Assembly: GCA_047618185.1 (NCBI GenBank)
Contig: JBLHKZ010000278.1
Location: 1-7,491, forward strand
Direction: 5' to 3'
DNA from: JAYPEY01 sp047618185
GTDB lineage: Bacteria > Verrucomicrobiota > Verrucomicrobiia > Limisphaerales > JAYPEY01
DNA: 7,491 nucleotides
Shown here: positions 6,601 to 7,491 of the stretch, piece after piece
Layout: each line of letters opens with the position of its first letter
How positions within the stretch are numbered: position 1 is the stretch's first letter
The notes under the pieces: generated by a model
The model's database searches: none
Seen by the model: only the letters and a program-made list of their open reading frames with translations
Told to the model about the DNA's origin: nothing
Position numbers and translations under genes: made by a program

Positions 6601-7460
6601 GTGTCCACCTTCCCGGACTTGGCCTTCGCCGCCGCCGGAGCCGGCTTACCCTTGGCCTTCGCTTTGGCTTTGCCCTTCCCGCCCTTCTTCGACCTCGGCG
6701 CCCGCTTGGGCTTCGAAACATTCTTTGCGTCGGCCGGAATCGGAGCCTGCGCAAGCGACAGCACGCCTCCGTCCGGGAGAGTCTTCAGCCGGATATTCTT
6801 GAACTGAATCTTCATCGCCGGGCCGCGATGCACCTGAAACGCGAGGATTCCCTCCAACTCGCGCTCCTCCTTGTGGTGATCGATCAGGTCGATCGTGGTC
6901 TTGCCATTCAATTTGTGAATGATGTGGTTGCCGCGCGCGATGATCGTCAATTCATTCCAATCCTCCATGTTCACCTTCTGAACCGGGCCGGTCGAGCCAG
7001 CCAGCATCTTCTCTCCCTTCGCGCCGATGAACATCTTCTGGCCATGATTCGCGAGAATGCCCCGGCCTTGTTCGTCGTAAAGCATCACGTTGTTGGCGGG
7101 AGAGGGATGAATATCCGCCTGATAACCCACGACCACATAATCACCGCGATCGGGCGCCTCTTTGCTGCGATATTGAATGCCGGAATTGCTCTTCCCGAAT
7201 AAACGAAACTGCGCGCGCAATTCAAAGTTCTTCACCACGCCACCGCGCCAGATGATGAACTTGTTGTAGGCCAACGGCTCCTCATCGGTCGTGACTCCGG
7301 TGATCGCCCCATCCTGCACCGACCAGAGCTTCGACTCGCCATCCCAGCCAGCGAGATTTTTGCCGTTGAAAATGGATTTAAATCCGGCGTCGTCCGCCGC
7401 GTTTGCGTTGAACGAAACGGCCGCAAACAGCCACACGAGCTTCAATAGTTGTTTCTTCAT
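3675..7460 (-). CDS. Secreted multidomain protein: DUF1080 + beta-sandwich + PVC dehydrogenase-type propeller + helical repeats + cytochrome c
   Basis: The protein is 1261 residues with a Sec signal peptide (K2-K3, hydrophobic core, cut after A19-N-A21). Residues ~25-227 are DUF1080 (3-keto-disaccharide hydrolase/LamG-like fold), with F-N-G-K-N-L-x-G-W, N-S-G-I-Q-Y-R-S and W-N-E-L-T. Residues ~250-284 are a Lys/Ala/Pro linker. Residues ~293-440 resemble a galactose-binding-like sandwich (F-I-N-G-V-K-V, D-D-S-K-W). Residues ~458-818 match the PVC 'putative membrane-bound dehydrogenase' propeller (TIGR02604-like), with G-H-A-Q-G-L, G-G-E-H-G-P-H and G-F-R-N-E-Y-D. Residues ~833-1100 are helical, HEAT-like. 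Residues ~1111-1261 are the TIGR02603-type haem domain, with C1129-F-S-C1132-H1133 and M1228/M1229 as likely axial ligand. It probably acts in the periplasm or at the cell surface in sugar oxidation or hydrolysis with electron transfer; the substrate is unknown. ATG 7460 is preceded by no Shine-Dalgarno. It ends 43 bp from the convergent cyclophilin-like gene. Confidence 0.9.
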   Translation of the reverse strand: MKKQLLKLVWLFAAVSFNANAADDAGFKSIFNGKNLAGWDGESKLWSVQDGAITGVTTDEEPLAYNKFIIWRGGVVKNFELRAQFRLFGKSNSGIQYRSKEAPDRGDYVVVGYQADIHPSPANNVMLYDEQGRGILANHGQKMFIGAKGEKMLAGSTGPVQKVNMEDWNELTIIARGNHIIHKLNGKTTIDLIDHHKEERELEGILAFQVHRGPAMKIQFKNIRLKTLPDGGVLSLAQAPIPADAKNVSKPKRAPRSKKGGKGKAKAKAKGKPAPAAAKAKSGKVDTGKTTPNWIWAKTASDKQVVYFRRSFSGFTPRTASARLYASCDNQMQVFINGVKVIESGAWEQPVFKDVVKQLQRGQNVIAIRASNSGSAAGLIAKLILDSDREPIEIVTDGSWKLSEKPAPGWNQPKFDDSKWISARIIGPLGAEPWKRMVNETTLYNAVLLKAPGATPVESLNVKEGFKVELLHTVPKGEQGSWVSMCVDDKGRLIVSDQYGGLYRVTTPPLKHTKGTKVEKIDVDMGHAQGLLYAFDSLYVVVNDKAHGGRGLYRVRDTNGDDKFDQVELLKKFEESGGEHGPHAVVLGPDKKSLYVVVGNQTQLPEGYNVSRVPEVWGEDQLLPRIYGRGFMKGAQAPRGWIAKTDKDGKQWEIMATGFRNEYDAAFNRHGELFTYDADMEWDLNTPWYRPTRVCQVVSGAEFGWRNGSAKFPVYYPDSVPPTLDIGPGSPTGVAFGYGAKFPAKYQDAFYIADWSYGKLYAVHLKPKGAGYTGEVEEFITGSPLPLTDLVVNPKDKAMYFAIGGRRVQSALYRVTYAGDESTKLAKGTKEGAELRQTRRALEAFHGKKDPKAVAAAWPQLSHSDRLIRYAARVAIEHQNVAAWQDKALAENETRASLAGLLALTRVGDKSLQPKLLAALDRLDWGKLKTSQRLELIRIYSLAFIRMGEPDAATRERLASRLDACLPVRSPDLNHELLQLLVYLQSGKSTAKGVQLLSTAATQEDQINYAKSLRLAKTGWTMPLRKQYFEWFPQAANFRGGASFSKFVESIKNDAVKGLSAAEKAELKPVLDAAPVAQTSAAVMAAMMKIGDRGSSREWKVDELARKAEAGLKGRDFDRGRAMFGAVACFSCHRFDGRGGIVGPDLTQAAGRFSARDLLESIIEPNKEISDQYGAVVITKLDGSTVTGRIANLSGDRVSLITNMFDPGAMEGVDRKQIESQEPSKISMMPGGLINLLTEDEIMDLLAYVLSRGDADHAMFK
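6609..6713 (-). repeat. Low-complexity Lys/Ala/Pro linker coding segment
   Basis: Residues 250-284 of the large cytochrome protein are almost entirely K, A, G, P, R and S, with repeated A-K and G-K dipeptides, resembling the tail of histone H1. The stretch lies between the DUF1080 domain and the beta-sandwich module, where it would act as a flexible, strongly basic tether. The DNA is correspondingly repetitive (runs of GGCCTTCGC/TTTGGC-like units on the plus strand) and could vary in length between strains. Confidence 0.7.
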
Positions 7461-7491
7461 AGTTGGAAATTGAGACGACAGATTAGAGAAG

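Noticed and set aside
6387..7202. 271-residue plus-strand open frame opposite the DUF1080 region
   Set aside because: It is a shadow of the large minus-strand gene: Arg/Leu/His-rich with no motif, while the minus strand encodes recognisable domains throughout.
24..7470. AGTTGGAAAT present at both ends of the window (24-33 and 7461-7470), considered as a direct repeat flanking an insertion
   Set aside because: A shared 10-mer somewhere in 7.5 kb is expected by chance, the flanks differ, and no mobile-element genes lie between.

Overview
The window reads like a stretch of PVC-superphylum chromosome, most likely Verrucomicrobiota (Pedosphaera-like) or possibly Planctomycetota. The evidence is the 1261-residue protein at 3675-7460. 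It joins a DUF1080 domain, a PVC-type 'membrane-bound dehydrogenase' beta-propeller, a helical repeat region and the Pirellula/Verrucomicrobium-type C-terminal haem domain (C-F-S-C-H). That architecture is largely restricted to this superphylum. Shine-Dalgarno sequences are weak or absent before the starts, which also fits. The assignment rests on recognising families by eye, not on a search.

Layout: four transcription units alternate in orientation. (1) 32-1093 (+) is a polytopic membrane protein of unknown function. (2) 1157-2242 (-) is a clear paralogue of it, convergent with it. The two proteins share six intramembrane or near-membrane histidines, several almost invariant blocks and the same C-terminus, so the two 3' ends form a 33-nt inverted repeat across the 63-bp gap. 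(3) After a 177-bp divergent intergenic region, 2420-3631 (+) carries a secreted protein ending in a cyclophilin-like domain. It is spread over three reading-frame segments (frames 2, 1, 2), so it is a decaying pseudogene, a sequence containing errors, or less likely a programmed-frameshift gene. (4) 3675-7460 (-) is the large secreted multidomain cytochrome-c protein. It is convergent with (3) and fills half of the window.

Functional reading: the large protein is probably a periplasmic or surface redox/carbohydrate-associated protein that binds or attacks a sugar polymer and passes electrons through its haem domain. The membrane paralogues look like candidate metal-binding membrane proteins. 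Nothing in the sequence shows that the four units act in one pathway, and no operon is visible. No RNA genes, CRISPR, insertion sequences or integrase signatures were seen. The most original material is the duplicated His-rich membrane family with its inverted-repeat 3' ends, the three-frame cyclophilin-like gene with its missing catalytic residues, and the histone-H1-like linker in the large protein.
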